A DNA stretch of 64,000 bases from JAJCYL01 sp965206015 (GCA_965206015.1 CBDBIW010000016.1:682001-746000), one strand, 5' to 3'. Numbered from the stretch's first letter, positions 44,939-53,221 are shown. Notes: generated by a model not told the origin, from the letters alone. Made by a program: numbers and translations.

Positions 44939-45353
44939 TCTTTAGTTTCTCAATTTCTTGCTCAATAGTTAGCAGACAAAAGTCGGCATTTTTTTTGACT
45001 TCTTCTGTCCAGAATCTAAGAACCTTCCAGCCAGATTCAGTTAAATGGAAATTAACTGTTTTGTCTCGTTCTATGTTAACTTCGATTTTGTCCCACCAGA
45101 ACTCTCGATTTGTTTTGATTCTATATTTTTCTTTCTTCCAGTCTTTTCCATGAAAATACTCTCCATCAATAAAAATTGCGAGTTTATATTTTTTTAGGCT
45201 AAAGTCTGGTTTGCCAAAAACATATTTAGACCCTCTTCTAAACCTATATCCTTTTTGCCATAGAATCTTTGCAAGCTTCACCTCCATTTTGGTGTTCTTG
45301 CTCTTTATGGCTTTCATATTTTTTGTTCGTTGTTCAGGTGTCAGAACGTCCAT
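44931..45353 (-). CDS. vsr: very-short-patch repair endonuclease Vsr
   Basis: 140 residues from ATG 45353: MDVLTPEQRTKNMKAIKSKN is the Vsr signature start, followed by GYRFRRG, GKPDFSLKKYKLAIFIDGEYFHG (catalytic Asp and metal ligands) and WKVLRFWTEE. Vsr nicks 5' of T:G mismatches made by 5-methylcytosine deamination at Dcm-type sites, fitting the EcoRII/Dcm-like neighbours. The open frame extends upstream through the shared 5' module (MVFATATPTLKKPKEL), but homology starts at MDVLTPEQR. With its methyltransferase truncated, Vsr here has no local partner. Confidence 0.9.
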   Translation of the reverse strand: MDVLTPEQRTKNMKAIKSKNTKMEVKLAKILWQKGYRFRRGSKYVFGKPDFSLKKYKLAIFIDGEYFHGKDWKKEKYRIKTNREFWWDKIEVNIERDKTVNFHLTESGWKVLRFWTEEVKKNADFCLLTIEQEIEKLKNA

Positions 45354-45393
45354 ATTCAAATTTACAAACCGCAGAGGTGGGTAGCAAGATTGG

Positions 45394-45484
45394 AGCTCTT
45401 TTGGTTTTTTCAGGGTAGGTGTTGCGGTGGCAAAAACCAAATGTTCTAAAATGGGCGGTGGGTTTTTCTACGTCACGGCATGAG
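45394..45484 (-). repeat. 5' module shared by the two R-M cassettes (copy 2)
   Basis: Near-identical counterpart of 41557-41647, between vsr and attC-like site 2. Confidence 0.8.
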
Positions 45485-45540
45485 ATATAACGGTGTTCCT
45501 ATACGCAGTGTCCCGAAGGGTATTGCGTATAGGTTGTATT
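45485..45540 (-). other. attC-like site 2 (short form)
   Basis: Compact 56-bp site: ATAAC (45487-45491) at one end, GTTGTAT (45533-45539) at the other. The 9-bp perfect stem CTATACGCA / TGCGTATAG (45499-45507, 45524-45532) has a loop containing TCCCGAAGGG. It has the size of the shortest classical attC sites. Confidence 0.8.
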
Positions 45541-45555
45541 GGCAGCTTTTAATTA

Positions 45556-46014
45556 TTAGCTACCTTCGACCTTTATAAATTCACCAGCTAAATTAAATAT
45601 TAACTCTATGCCATTATTGAGTTCTATTTCTTGATAAGAATATTCAATCTCCCATTCATAAATAACATTGTTTGGGTAGTTGGAATTTACATATAAAAGT
45701 ATGCTTTCTGGAATCAATGAATCAGGTAATTTGGAATATCCATCTGCACCAATAAGCAAGAACTGAGTGTCAAATTCAAGTTCAATCCCATTTTGCAAAT
45801 AAATTTGATATTCTTGCCTTCCGTATTCGTTTTCCAAATATGCTCTTTGAATTGTCAATCCTTGAAAATGGGTATTCAAAAATGCTATTATCTCTTGTGG
45901 CAGTTCAGTAAGCGAAATTTCCGAATATTCGTTGTTTTTCTCGATGTCATTTTTCTCGCAACTGGTCACAATAAAAAAAAATAACATTAAAATTTTAAAG
46001 TCTCTGATTTTCAT
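45556..46014 (-). CDS. PepSY-like lipoprotein, cassette 2
   Basis: 152 residues with a lipoprotein signal (ILMLFFFIVTSC, lipid Cys at 19). The mature part has two similar alpha/beta repeats: LPQEIIAFLNTHFQGLTIQRAYLE … LQNGIELEFD and LIPESILLYVNSNYPNNVIYEW … LNNGIELIFN. This is the two-lobed arrangement of Bacteroidota PepSY-like (DUF2874) proteins, which share the BLIP-type fold. Likely periplasm-facing; possibly an inhibitor or binding protein. It is the sole gene of its cassette. Confidence 0.7.
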   Translation of the reverse strand: MKIRDFKILMLFFFIVTSCEKNDIEKNNEYSEISLTELPQEIIAFLNTHFQGLTIQRAYLENEYGRQEYQIYLQNGIELEFDTQFLLIGADGYSKLPDSLIPESILLYVNSNYPNNVIYEWEIEYSYQEIELNNGIELIFNLAGEFIKVEGS

Positions 46015-46081
46015 AATTTAAAAATTTAGATCTATTGTCTACTCTATTATTAGTTTTCGACTTCCCTATCCCTATAATTGC

Positions 46082-46178
46082 TTACAACGTTTAGTATATG
46101 AAAAATAGGCGACTACGAAGCACGAAACTTTCGGTTAAGCTCAAAATTAAGCAATTATTTTTATACATTGTTGTAAAC
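46082..46178 (-). other. attC-like site 1
   Basis: TTACAAC (46082-46088) pairs with GTTGTAA (46170-46176). Inner bases TAGTATATGAAAAATAGGC and TAATTATTTTTATACA form an imperfect stem. It is about 97 bp, 3' of the first cassette. Confidence 0.75.
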
Positions 46179-46192
46179 AGTACTTTTACTTT

Positions 46193-46396
46193 TTAAGGTT
46201 CATTTTTAGATTCAATTTTATGTTTTCTTGTCACAAACATAATTGTTGCGAAAATCACAAATAAAATAACTTTACCTGCTAAATAACCATATCCATATTC
46301 GGTAAGTTGTTTTAAGTCAGTTATCAGGATTTTTAAAATGTTTATAAGTAGAATAATTGAAATTCCTAATGATATATAAAAAAGTACTTCTTTCAT
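46193..46396 (-). CDS. small membrane protein, cassette 1
   Basis: Sixty-seven residues from ATG 46396: MKEVLFYISLGISIILLINI and YLAGKVILFVIFATIMFVT are two membrane helices, followed by a basic tail. The frame is open 13 codons upstream, but those would be read through a terminator-like hairpin, so the inner ATG is preferred. It shares a cassette with the Bor-like lipoprotein. Function unknown. Confidence 0.6.
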   Translation of the reverse strand: MKEVLFYISLGISIILLINILKILITDLKQLTEYGYGYLAGKVILFVIFATIMFVTRKHKIESKNEP

Positions 46397-46411
46397 AAAA
46401 TTAATTAAAAG

Positions 46412-46442
46412 AGAGAGTTTATTATTTAATAACAAACTCTCT
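46412..46442 (-). terminator. hairpin between the two cassette-1 genes
   Basis: AGAGAGTTT (46412-46420) and AAACTCTCT (46434-46442) form a stem. On the minus strand it lies 11 bases after the Bor-like gene stop and is followed by TTTTAATTAATTTT, as in an intrinsic terminator. Confidence 0.6.
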
Positions 46443-46452
46443 TTATTAAATG

Positions 46453-46749
46453 TTATTTGGTTACAGTTGTTATAGTCGGTGTATATATTCCGAAAGTTAT
46501 TCCAGCAATTAATCCGTTCACAAAAGAGTGTCTTGTATGAATTGTATAATTTTCAGCTCCGTCAGCCATTTGTTTCGAGTCAGATACTCCAACAGGTGCT
46601 AAGCCATAAATTACATAATGGTTCCATTCTGTCGTTTGATTGTTTCCTTGTGCTCCGTTTCCTACTACGCTTGTATAAGAATAGCAAGAAGTTAATAACA
46701 TTGATGCAGCAAAAACAACTGTCATCATTTTCATTGTACTCTTAATCAT
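46453..46749 (-). CDS. Bor/Iss-family lipoprotein, cassette 1
   Basis: 98 residues with signal MTVVFAASMLLTSC (lipobox LTSC). The mature end HSFVNGLIAGITFGIYTP closely parallels the conserved core of lambda Bor and plasmid Iss (FVNGLLGFITLGIYTP), and YVIYGLAPVG … ADGAEN also aligns. Bor/Iss are outer-membrane lipoproteins linked to serum resistance in E. coli. In this organism a surface-protection role against phage, predators or host defence is an inference. It is the first gene of the array next to the integrase remnant. Confidence 0.8.
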   Translation of the reverse strand: MIKSTMKMMTVVFAASMLLTSCYSYTSVVGNGAQGNNQTTEWNHYVIYGLAPVGVSDSKQMADGAENYTIHTRHSFVNGLIAGITFGIYTPTITTVTK

Positions 46750-46812
46750 TTTTAAAAATTTAAATTAAACATTTATTTATAATACTCATTTTGAGTTCGT
46801 TCAGTCAGTATT

Positions 46813-46867
46813 GTTTACAACAATTGGCTAAAGGACATTAGTGTCCCTTATTTCTTTTATAGCCGAA
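46813..46867 (-). other. candidate attI (or attC half-site) beside the integrase remnant
   Basis: Contains GTTTACAAC (46813-46821), the same core as attC-like site 1, followed by a hairpin GGACA-TTAG-TGTCC nested in GGCTA…TAGCC. It lies between the recombinase stop and the first cassette, where attI is expected. Confidence 0.5.
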
Positions 46868-46987
46868 TCAATCTAATAGATTTTTTATAGCATTCATAGA
46901 TGTATTGGCAATATGTGTGTAAATCTCTATAGTCTTGCTGGAACTGTGCCCTGGTAATATTTGAATTTCTTGCCTTTGTAGGTGTTT
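46868..46987 (-). pseudogene. tyrosine recombinase C-terminus (probable integron integrase remnant)
   Basis: A 39-codon frame ending TGA 46868-46870 reads QEIQILPGHSSSKTIEIYTH, then IANTSMNAIKNLLD. It holds the conserved His of box II (GHSS) and the catalytic Tyr (IYTH). Everything upstream, including the other Arg/Lys/His residues and the patch motif that defines IntI, is missing. The frame closes at 46988 next to an IS5-like fragment. The gene pointed toward the array in the same direction as the cassettes. The integrase identity rests on position; the sequence alone says only tyrosine recombinase. Confidence 0.75.
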
Positions 46988-46998
46988 TCACCAACAAA

Positions 46999-47193
46999 CT
47001 ACCAGGAGACCATCAAACGAACAGGATGTGCCGGACGGCCCGAAGTTGAGTAGAAAGATGAAAACTCTTCCTCGAAATACGCCCGGTTGACCGTATTACT
47101 CAATAGAAATGGTTCCTGCTCAGGGTTGAGTTGTTCTTCCAGGCCCGGAGATAAAAACCCTGATTGATTTATTCGTTTATTTTTTGACTTCAT
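46999..47193 (-). pseudogene. IS5/IS1182-like transposase N-terminal fragment
   Basis: 64 codons: NKRINQSGFLSPGLEEQLNP, then FEEEFSSFYSTSGRPAHPVRLMVS, the start typical of IS5/IS1182-group transposases, cut off right after RLMVSW. It abuts the recombinase remnant, suggesting that this insertion (later deleted) removed most of the integrase. Confidence 0.75.
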
Positions 47194-47409
47194 TTGACAA
47201 GGTTGATACCCTTAAGATACATAAACCTTGTCTTTTTATCCCTTTTTTCCTAATCAAATCGATACATACTTAACCTAATCAACTAAAATCGCAACTGCTT
47301 AGGGGAAACTATTTATAGCAAAGTGCCACCTCAATATGATAAAAGTAGTAAAAAGTGTCAAAGGATAGAAATTCCAATACTTGCCAATTAGATTTTTACT
47401 GCTACTGAA

Positions 47410-47898
47410 TTATTTCTCTTCTTTGAACTTCAACGAGACACTATTAATGCAATACCTCAAACCGGTAGGCCTGGGCCCGTCTTCAAAGACATGACCTAAA
47501 TGACCTTCACATTTGGCACAAATCACTTCAGTTCTAACCATGCCGTATTTATAGTCTGCTAAATCTAACAAACTGGTGTCAGAGGCATAGGTATAAAAAC
47601 TAGGCCAGCCCGTACCTGAATCGAATTTGGTATCTGAATGAAAAAGGGGATTGCCACAAGCAGTGCAATGGAAGGTGCCTTTCCCTTTGAAATTGTCATA
47701 TTCACCGGTGAATGGCCTTTCGGTGCCTTTTTTTCTGATTACATGGTATTCAAGAGGACTTAATTGTTCCTCCCATTCGGCCTCTGTTTTTATGACCTTT
47801 GCTACAGCCGAGGATGAACCATTTTGTTGACCTACAGAGCAATAAGTGGTTAGAACCATGAAACTGTAGATGCCAATAAGCTTTATTATAGTCTTCAT
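47410..47898 (-). CDS. msrB: peptide-methionine (R)-S-oxide reductase, exported
   Basis: 162 residues from ATG 47898 with an N-terminal signal (LIGIYSFMVLTTYC). The MsrB domain has the zinc Cys pairs CTACG and CAKCEG, GTGWPSF, GHVF and the catalytic Cys in RYCINS. It reduces methionine-R-sulfoxide. The signal, possibly a lipoprotein signal with Cys at about 20, places it outside the cytoplasm. It probably complements the exported MsrA at 57056. The longer open frame (from 47949) only adds residues before the signal. Confidence 0.93.
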   Translation of the reverse strand: MKTIIKLIGIYSFMVLTTYCSVGQQNGSSSAVAKVIKTEAEWEEQLSPLEYHVIRKKGTERPFTGEYDNFKGKGTFHCTACGNPLFHSDTKFDSGTGWPSFYTYASDTSLLDLADYKYGMVRTEVICAKCEGHLGHVFEDGPRPTGLRYCINSVSLKFKEEK

Positions 47899-48085
47899 TT
47901 TCTTTAGTGTTTGTATTAAAAAACGGACAAACGGTATAGAAGCCGTCACGGATTTATAAACTTTTTATCACGGTTGTTATTCGATAGCTCCAGACATGTA
48001 TTCAGAGCGACATTGAGTAAAACAACAGTTTTTAAATTTTGGAGTTAATGGGTAATTTCAAAGACTAAATTCCCATAATTATCTT

Positions 48086-48847
48086 ATGAAGATGCCAACA
48101 GTTTTGTTGATCGTGAGTCTGATTTCATGTCAAAGTTCTAAAAAGGAGGATAATTTGGTTAAAGCTGTAGCACCTGACACCGAGGTTGAAAAGGAAATAG
48201 GGTACATACTACCAGGTCTTGACCACGGAATATTGCAATCTCCCATCAATATTGTAACTAAAAATGTCAAATCGGGAGAACATGAAATCCATGTTCATTA
48301 CATTTCTTCTAAAGAAAAGGTCTCAAATCTGGGACATACTGTTCAGGTTAATTATGATGAAGGTAGTAGTGTCGATTATGATGGCAAAACTTATGATTTC
48401 AAGCAGTTTCACTTTCATACCCCGTCAGAGCATCATATAGACGGAATCACCTATCCACTTGAAATGCACATGGTTCATCAAGCGAACGTCCAATCAGACT
48501 CCACACCACTTTATTTTGTTTGGGCAGTATTATTCAGGGAAGGGGAACAAAGTTTGTTTCTAAATGAATTTATTGATTCTATACCGAGTGAAGAAGGAGA
48601 ATCGACAGAGATTGTTAATAAGGCTGTGGATGTCTCAGACTTAGTATCTGACCATGAAGTGGAAGGTTGTTATCACTACTCCGGTTCCTTGACCACACCT
48701 CCGTTTACCGAATCCGTTCATTGGGGAATTGTTGGTAAAATCAATGAAGCTTCTCCGGAACAAATTGAAAAACTCAATCGATTGGAAGGTAACAACGCCC
48801 GACACATTCAGGCGGTCTACGATAGGATGGTGGAACAGTTGAATTAA
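48086..48847 (+). CDS. alpha-carbonic anhydrase lipoprotein
   Basis: 253 residues with a short lipoprotein signal (VLLIVSLISC). The alpha-class domain has QSPINI, the zinc histidines in FHFHTPSEH and the third in EMHMVH, and the C-terminal SGSLTTPPFTE. Phe replaces the usual Cys in TTPPCTE, consistent with a form lacking the disulfide. It interconverts CO2 and bicarbonate in the periplasm. Confidence 0.93.
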   Translation: MKMPTVLLIVSLISCQSSKKEDNLVKAVAPDTEVEKEIGYILPGLDHGILQSPINIVTKNVKSGEHEIHVHYISSKEKVSNLGHTVQVNYDEGSSVDYDGKTYDFKQFHFHTPSEHHIDGITYPLEMHMVHQANVQSDSTPLYFVWAVLFREGEQSLFLNEFIDSIPSEEGESTEIVNKAVDVSDLVSDHEVEGCYHYSGSLTTPPFTESVHWGIVGKINEASPEQIEKLNRLEGNNARHIQAVYDRMVEQLN

Positions 48848-48993
48848 GGTTCACTATAGTCTATAGATCATAAACTTCAATTCGTTAGTCATAGTTCCTC
48901 TACAACTCATCCATTAAACCCTACAGTTCAGTAAGATAATTTCTGAGAGTGGTCAGTCTGTCAGCACTTTTGATGTGGAGTTAGAACAACCCC

Positions 48994-50054
48994 ATGTTGA
49001 AAACTCAATTAATTAAACTACTGCCCTTCTGGATGCTCACCTTGATTTGTAAAAGCCTTATTTGCGCAGACAACCATTTCAGGAACCATAACCGATAAAA
49101 AAGGTGAAGCCATTCCTGGAGCCAATGTTTACCTGGAGGATACTTACGACGGCGCAACTTCCCTCAATCCCTATGTGAATTTTGTGGACCAGGCTTATGA
49201 CATTGAAAAGGGATTTACTTCTGTTGATGGCATTATTTCTTTTAGAAGGAAAACCGAAAAAGAAGGGATGCTAAAGGTGTTCGTTAATTTCAATGCTTCT
49301 GGCTTTAAAGTCAATCAGTTCAATATCAATGATGCGAACCAACCTAATAACACTGATATGTAAGAGTAATTATTCATTTCTCAATGCTACGCATAAAGAT
49401 TTCATTGGGAAAAAGTGATCTCATAGAACAGGCATTTCTTTTACTTCCAGTATTCAAAATATCAGTTTCAATGAAAATCAAATTGCTGACCAACTTATTG
49501 GTTTTCACATCAAGTCAGTTTTTGAGAGTGACTTCAATGAACATTTGACTTTGAGGTTTGGGTCCGAAACCTTCAATAACCAGTTAACAAGATATTTTGA
49601 AAATCAAAGTTCGACCGCTACTGCAAGTTTTGATGATAATCTGTTGGGAGTGTTTGTAGAAAGTGACGTTTACTTGTCTCCGAGGTTTGTCTTTCGACCA
49701 GGATTGAGAGGAGAATATTCAAGTTTACTGAATACCGCTAACATTTCTCCCCGTTTGTCCCTGGCTTACAAAACATCAGATTACACACAGGTTTCCGCTG
49801 CTTTTGGGCAATATTATCAGTCGCCTAATAATGATCAACTTTTTGTTAGCAGCGATCTGAATTTCGAGCAGTCCTCACATTATATTCTGAATTATCAAGT
49901 GATCAGAGAGGGTCGTATATTTAGAGTTGGAGGGTATTATAAGGATTTGACGGTCAGTATTCCTTCAATCCGACACTTTTTAACAACTATGGAAGTGGAC
50001 ACGCACAGGGAGTCGATATATTCTATAGAGACAGTAAGACTTTTGAGAATGTAG
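48994..50054 (+). pseudogene. TonB-dependent receptor remnant
   Basis: From ATG 48994: MLKTQLIKLLPFWMLTLICK, then after a frameshift TISGTITDKKGEAIPGANVYLEDT (CarboxypepD_reg-like N-terminal domain) and VDGIISFRRKTEKEG. After a gap the beta-barrel part reads LGVFVESDVYLSPRFVFRPGLRGEYS … ISPRLSLAYKTSDYTQ. The plug domain and most of the barrel are gone. It was an outer-membrane nutrient receptor. Confidence 0.75.
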
Positions 50055-50121
50055 ATTGGGAATAAATACATTAAAATGAGGTGCGAATTTCTCTCAAACC
50101 AATCGATACAAATTGAGGAAA

Positions 50122-50873
50122 CTGAAGATCAGTTGTAGCTGAGGATGAGAAATTGGCGGCTGAACGGTTGATTGATCTTATTGAAAAGTTCAATCCAGAT
50201 TATAAAGCGGTGGATAGCATAGATTCAGTAGAATCAACTGTTTCATGGCTTCAAAATAATCCTTCTCCTGACTTGACTTCTCTGGATATACATCTGGCCG
50301 ACGGCAATAGTTTTGAAATATTTGAGTCTGCTGAGGTGACTGCGCCAATAATATTTAGTACAGCATTCGACCAATACGCCATTCAAGCTTTGAAGGTGAA
50401 TAGTGCTGATTGCCTATTAAAGCCAGTTGACCAGACTAATCTTTACAGGGCACTCATTAAGTTCGAGAAACAACAAATGTCTCACAGCATGTCGGTTAAC
50501 ATTAGTGAGCTTGTTAAATCATTTACCAAAAATCATAAATCACGTTTTGTGATTAAGGCTGGAGAGCACCTGCGTACAGTTGAAACTGATAATATTTTCT
50601 TTTTCTTCAGTGAAAACAAAATCACCTACCTGCAGACCAACGAAGGTAAAAGGTATATTATCGGCTTTCCGTTAGATAAGATTGAAACCATGATAGATCC
50701 ACTAAAGTATTTTCGAATCAATAGGAAGTACCCTGGTGAGTTTTCCTGCTATTGCCAATATTTGAACTCACTCCAATAGCCGATTGAGGCTCATTTTGGC
50801 CAATTGTGATGATGGTGATGTAATTGTCAGCCGTGACAGGGTGCAGGAGTTTAGAAATTCGTTGAATGTTTGA
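50122..50873 (+). pseudogene. LytTR-family response regulator, degraded
   Basis: The start codon appears mutated (CTG 50122), with a one-base insertion before VVAEDEKLAAERLIDL. The receiver domain continues with LDIHLADGNSFEIFE (phosphoacceptor Asp) and LLKPVD. The LytTR DNA-binding domain follows (SRFVIKAGEHLRTVETDNI, RYIIGFPLDKIE, YFRINRKY), with a frameshift near 50730 and a stop before the final VIVSRDRVQEFRNSLNV. Several lesions, so non-functional. It follows the dead TonB-dependent receptor. Confidence 0.8.
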
Positions 50874-50971
50874 ATTTTAAAGATTTCCTATAGATTCTGA
50901 TCTTTGTTAATACCTGAATACCCAATAGTCATTAGCTTTGAATATCTGTTGTGTAGAAATCATTAATCTCC

Positions 50972-50979
50972 TAAATTTG
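50972..50979 (+). promoter_or_regulatory. rpsF operon -7 box TAAATTTG
   Basis: Exact TAnnTTTG match 31 bases before the rpsF start. An upstream TTG-like -33 is only approximate (around 50946-50952). Confidence 0.6.
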
Positions 50980-51010
50980 CGACCTCAAAATTTTAACTAA
51001 CATTTATACA

Positions 51011-51373
51011 ATGCAGAAAAATTACGAGACGGTATTCATTTTAACTCCCGTTTTGTCTGAGGCACAGATGAAGGATACTGTCGAAAAATTCAAACAGCTC
51101 TTAATAGCCAATGGAGCAGAAATGGTGAACGAGGAAAATTGGGGCCTGCGAAAGTTAGCTTATCCAGTTCAGCATAAGTCAATAGGATTCTATAACTTAT
51201 TTGAGTACAAAGTAAATCCTGAGGCGATTGCCACTATTGAAATTGAATTCCGCAGAGATGAAACGGTATTACGTTTCCTAACAGTTTCTCTTGACAAGCA
51301 TGCGCTTGCATACAATGAAAAACGTAAGAGAGGTGATTTCAGAAAAGACAAAAAAGAGAAGGCTGTAGCATGA
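51011..51373 (+). CDS. rpsF: 30S ribosomal protein S6
   Basis: 120 residues, normal for bS6: YETVFILTPVLSEAQ at the start, RKLAYPVQHKSIGFYNLFEY (contact with S18) in the middle, and a Lys-rich C-terminal tail. First gene of rpsF-rpsR-rplI. The stop overlaps the rpsR start (ATGA). Confidence 0.96.
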   Translation: MQKNYETVFILTPVLSEAQMKDTVEKFKQLLIANGAEMVNEENWGLRKLAYPVQHKSIGFYNLFEYKVNPEAIATIEIEFRRDETVLRFLTVSLDKHALAYNEKRKRGDFRKDKKEKAVA

Positions 51374-51621
51374 CATTACAAAACGAACCAATCAGCAGAG
51401 ACAATCAACGAAAAAAGTATTGTCGTTTTAAGAGAAGTGGGATAAAGTATATCGATTACAAAGACGCTGACTTCTTATTGAAATTCGTAAACGAACAGGG
51501 TAAGATACTTCCAAGAAGACTAACTGGAACAAGTCAGAAATTTCAAGGGAAAGTGAAACAGGCTGTTAAAAGAGCCAGGCACATTGCCCTGATGCCGTAT
51601 GTTGGAGACTCTTTAAAGTAA
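51370..51621 (+). CDS. rpsR: 30S ribosomal protein S18
   Basis: 83 residues: KKYCRFKRSGIKYIDYKD, then ILPRRLTGTSQKFQGKVKQA and a basic end. It starts within the rpsF stop, so it is co-translated. No ssb gene lies between S6 and S18, the usual Bacteroidota order. Confidence 0.96.
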   Translation: MTLQNEPISRDNQRKKYCRFKRSGIKYIDYKDADFLLKFVNEQGKILPRRLTGTSQKFQGKVKQAVKRARHIALMPYVGDSLK

Positions 51622-51628
51622 CGCGGAA

Positions 51629-52072
51629 ATGGAAATTATTCTTAAAGAAGACATTCATGGCTTAGGCTACAAGAATGATACTGTTCAGGTTAAAGACGGA
51701 TTTGGCAGGAATTTTCTAATTCCATCTGGAAAAGCAATTGTGGCCAGTAAGTCGAATAGGAAAATGATTGAAGAAAACATCAGACAGGCAGCACATAAGG
51801 CGGAAAAGCTGAGAAAAGATGCCCAGGACATTGCTGATGCTATTGGAGACATCGTATTAGAGATAAAAACAAAGGCTGGTGAGAGTGGAAAGATATTTGG
51901 CGCAATCACAAGTCTTCAGATATCGGACGCATTGAAGGATCGCGGCTATGAAATTGATCGTCGAAGGATTGATTTCAAGGAAAAGATAAAAACTCTTGGT
52001 GACTACTATGCTGTTATAGACCTACATAAAGAAGTACAGCACGAAGTTGCTGTAAAAGTGGTAGAAGAATAA
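51629..52072 (+). CDS. rplI: 50S ribosomal protein L9
   Basis: 147 residues, full length: the N-terminal domain MEIILKEDIHGLGYKNDTV … GFGRNFLIPSGKAI, the connecting helix, and the C-terminal domain with GKIFGAITS. Seven bases after rpsR. Confidence 0.97.
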   Translation: MEIILKEDIHGLGYKNDTVQVKDGFGRNFLIPSGKAIVASKSNRKMIEENIRQAAHKAEKLRKDAQDIADAIGDIVLEIKTKAGESGKIFGAITSLQISDALKDRGYEIDRRRIDFKEKIKTLGDYYAVIDLHKEVQHEVAVKVVEE

Positions 52073-52094
52073 CTTAAGCAAAATCAAAATGGTA

Positions 52095-53081
52095 CTAACC
52101 GAGTAACCGGGTAAGTTTTGAAAAGTTCCGGGGTTTTAAACCCCAATCCCATTTTTCTACGGCAATGGTTTGTGGTGAATCACCATTTGCACTAACCCTC
52201 TTAAGAGCAGTACTTTCGGAATCTGTGGCCTCAGCGAAATATATCCATTGACCCGCAGCATCAAAAGCAGGTGCCAAAGGCATATGCTTACTCCTGGTGA
52301 GTAAAGCAGAAGTATTGGGAGTTGCCAATCGCATCATCCTGATTTCATAACCACCACCAAAAGGCCAGGTATAAACCAGGTACGATCCGCCTGGGGACAA
52401 ACCCATATCTGCCTGTGACGCAATTTGGTCTTCAACAAGAGGTGTTTATTTTCCATGGTGAGGTCCAGTAGCTCTAATGAATTGTAAGAGCCTTTCTTGT
52501 TGAGAAATACTAATTGGTCAGTCGAAGGAAGGATTACAGGTCGACGCCTGAGCCCATTGCCCTTTCGTTATCGCTGTTTTCCCCTTTGTATCAACATTAA
52601 TTTTCCAAAGATTAATTGAGCCATCAATAGCAGACGCATAGTAAATAGATTTTCCATCTGGCGAAAAGGCAGGATCCAAATCAAGAGCGGCTTCATTAAC
52701 TACTAACGTCTCCTTTTTACTATTTATATCTAATGAAATGATTTCAGCATCACTGCTATTGTCCCTGATAAAAACAATTTGTTTACCATCTGACGACCAT
52801 TCCGGTCTTGAGTCTATTCCTGAAGAACTGGTAACTCTCCGAGCCTCAGATGCTTCCAAATTCATAATCCATAACCACCCCTTGGCTACAAAAGCAGTCT
52901 CTTTCCCCAAAGGAGAAGGTGATGGACCCATGGGGCCGGAAGTTAGAATCGGTAGTGCATATCCCTCGAGATAAATATGATGCCTAAATCCATCTACCTT
53001 GGGATAGTGATTAGACCATTGGGCAATAGATTGAGTGGAATAGAGACAAAAGACTATTATTAGTATTGATACTGGTTTCAT
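52095..53081 (-). pseudogene. TolB-propeller amidohydrolase, frameshifted and truncated
   Basis: From ATG 53081: a signal peptide (ILIIVFCLYSTQSIA), then WSNHYPKVDGFRHHIYLEGY and PD40/TolB-type blades (SGIDSRPEWSSDGKQIVF, LDLDPAFSPDGKSIYYAS). A frameshift and stop fall near 52518. Another frame then supplies later blades (SPGGSYLVYTWPFGGGYEIRMM, APAFDAAGQWIYFAEA) to 52095. In intact relatives a metal-dependent amidohydrolase domain follows; it is absent here. A former exported peptidase/amidohydrolase. Confidence 0.75.
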
Positions 53082-53221
53082 TGGATGCGGGATTTCTTTC
53101 AATTTAGTAATTACGCTAGTTCATTCATGGCTTGGAACCTATCCAGATTTCCCTAAAACAATACAGGAATCAAACATTATCTCAAGTGCTGACTAAGGCT
53201 ATTGAATCAGTGATAGGTTAA

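Larger units (their letters stand above)
34150..46987 (-). mobile_element. chromosomal integron: seven cassettes and an integrase remnant
   Basis: All genes from 34280 to 46749 are on the minus strand. Seven imperfect inverted repeats with AAC/GTT cores separate them at 34150-34278, 35549-35669, 36888-36992, 37969-38084, 41651-41761, 45485-45540 and 46082-46178. Each sits 3' of its cassette gene(s), as attC sites do. The C-terminus of a tyrosine recombinase lies at the right edge (46868-46987), in the same orientation as the cassettes. Cassettes vary from about 0.6 to 3.8 kb. With most of the integrase lost, no new capture is expected from this copy alone. Evidence is structural (stems, cores, orientation, spacing); no covariance-model search was possible. 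Confidence 0.82.
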
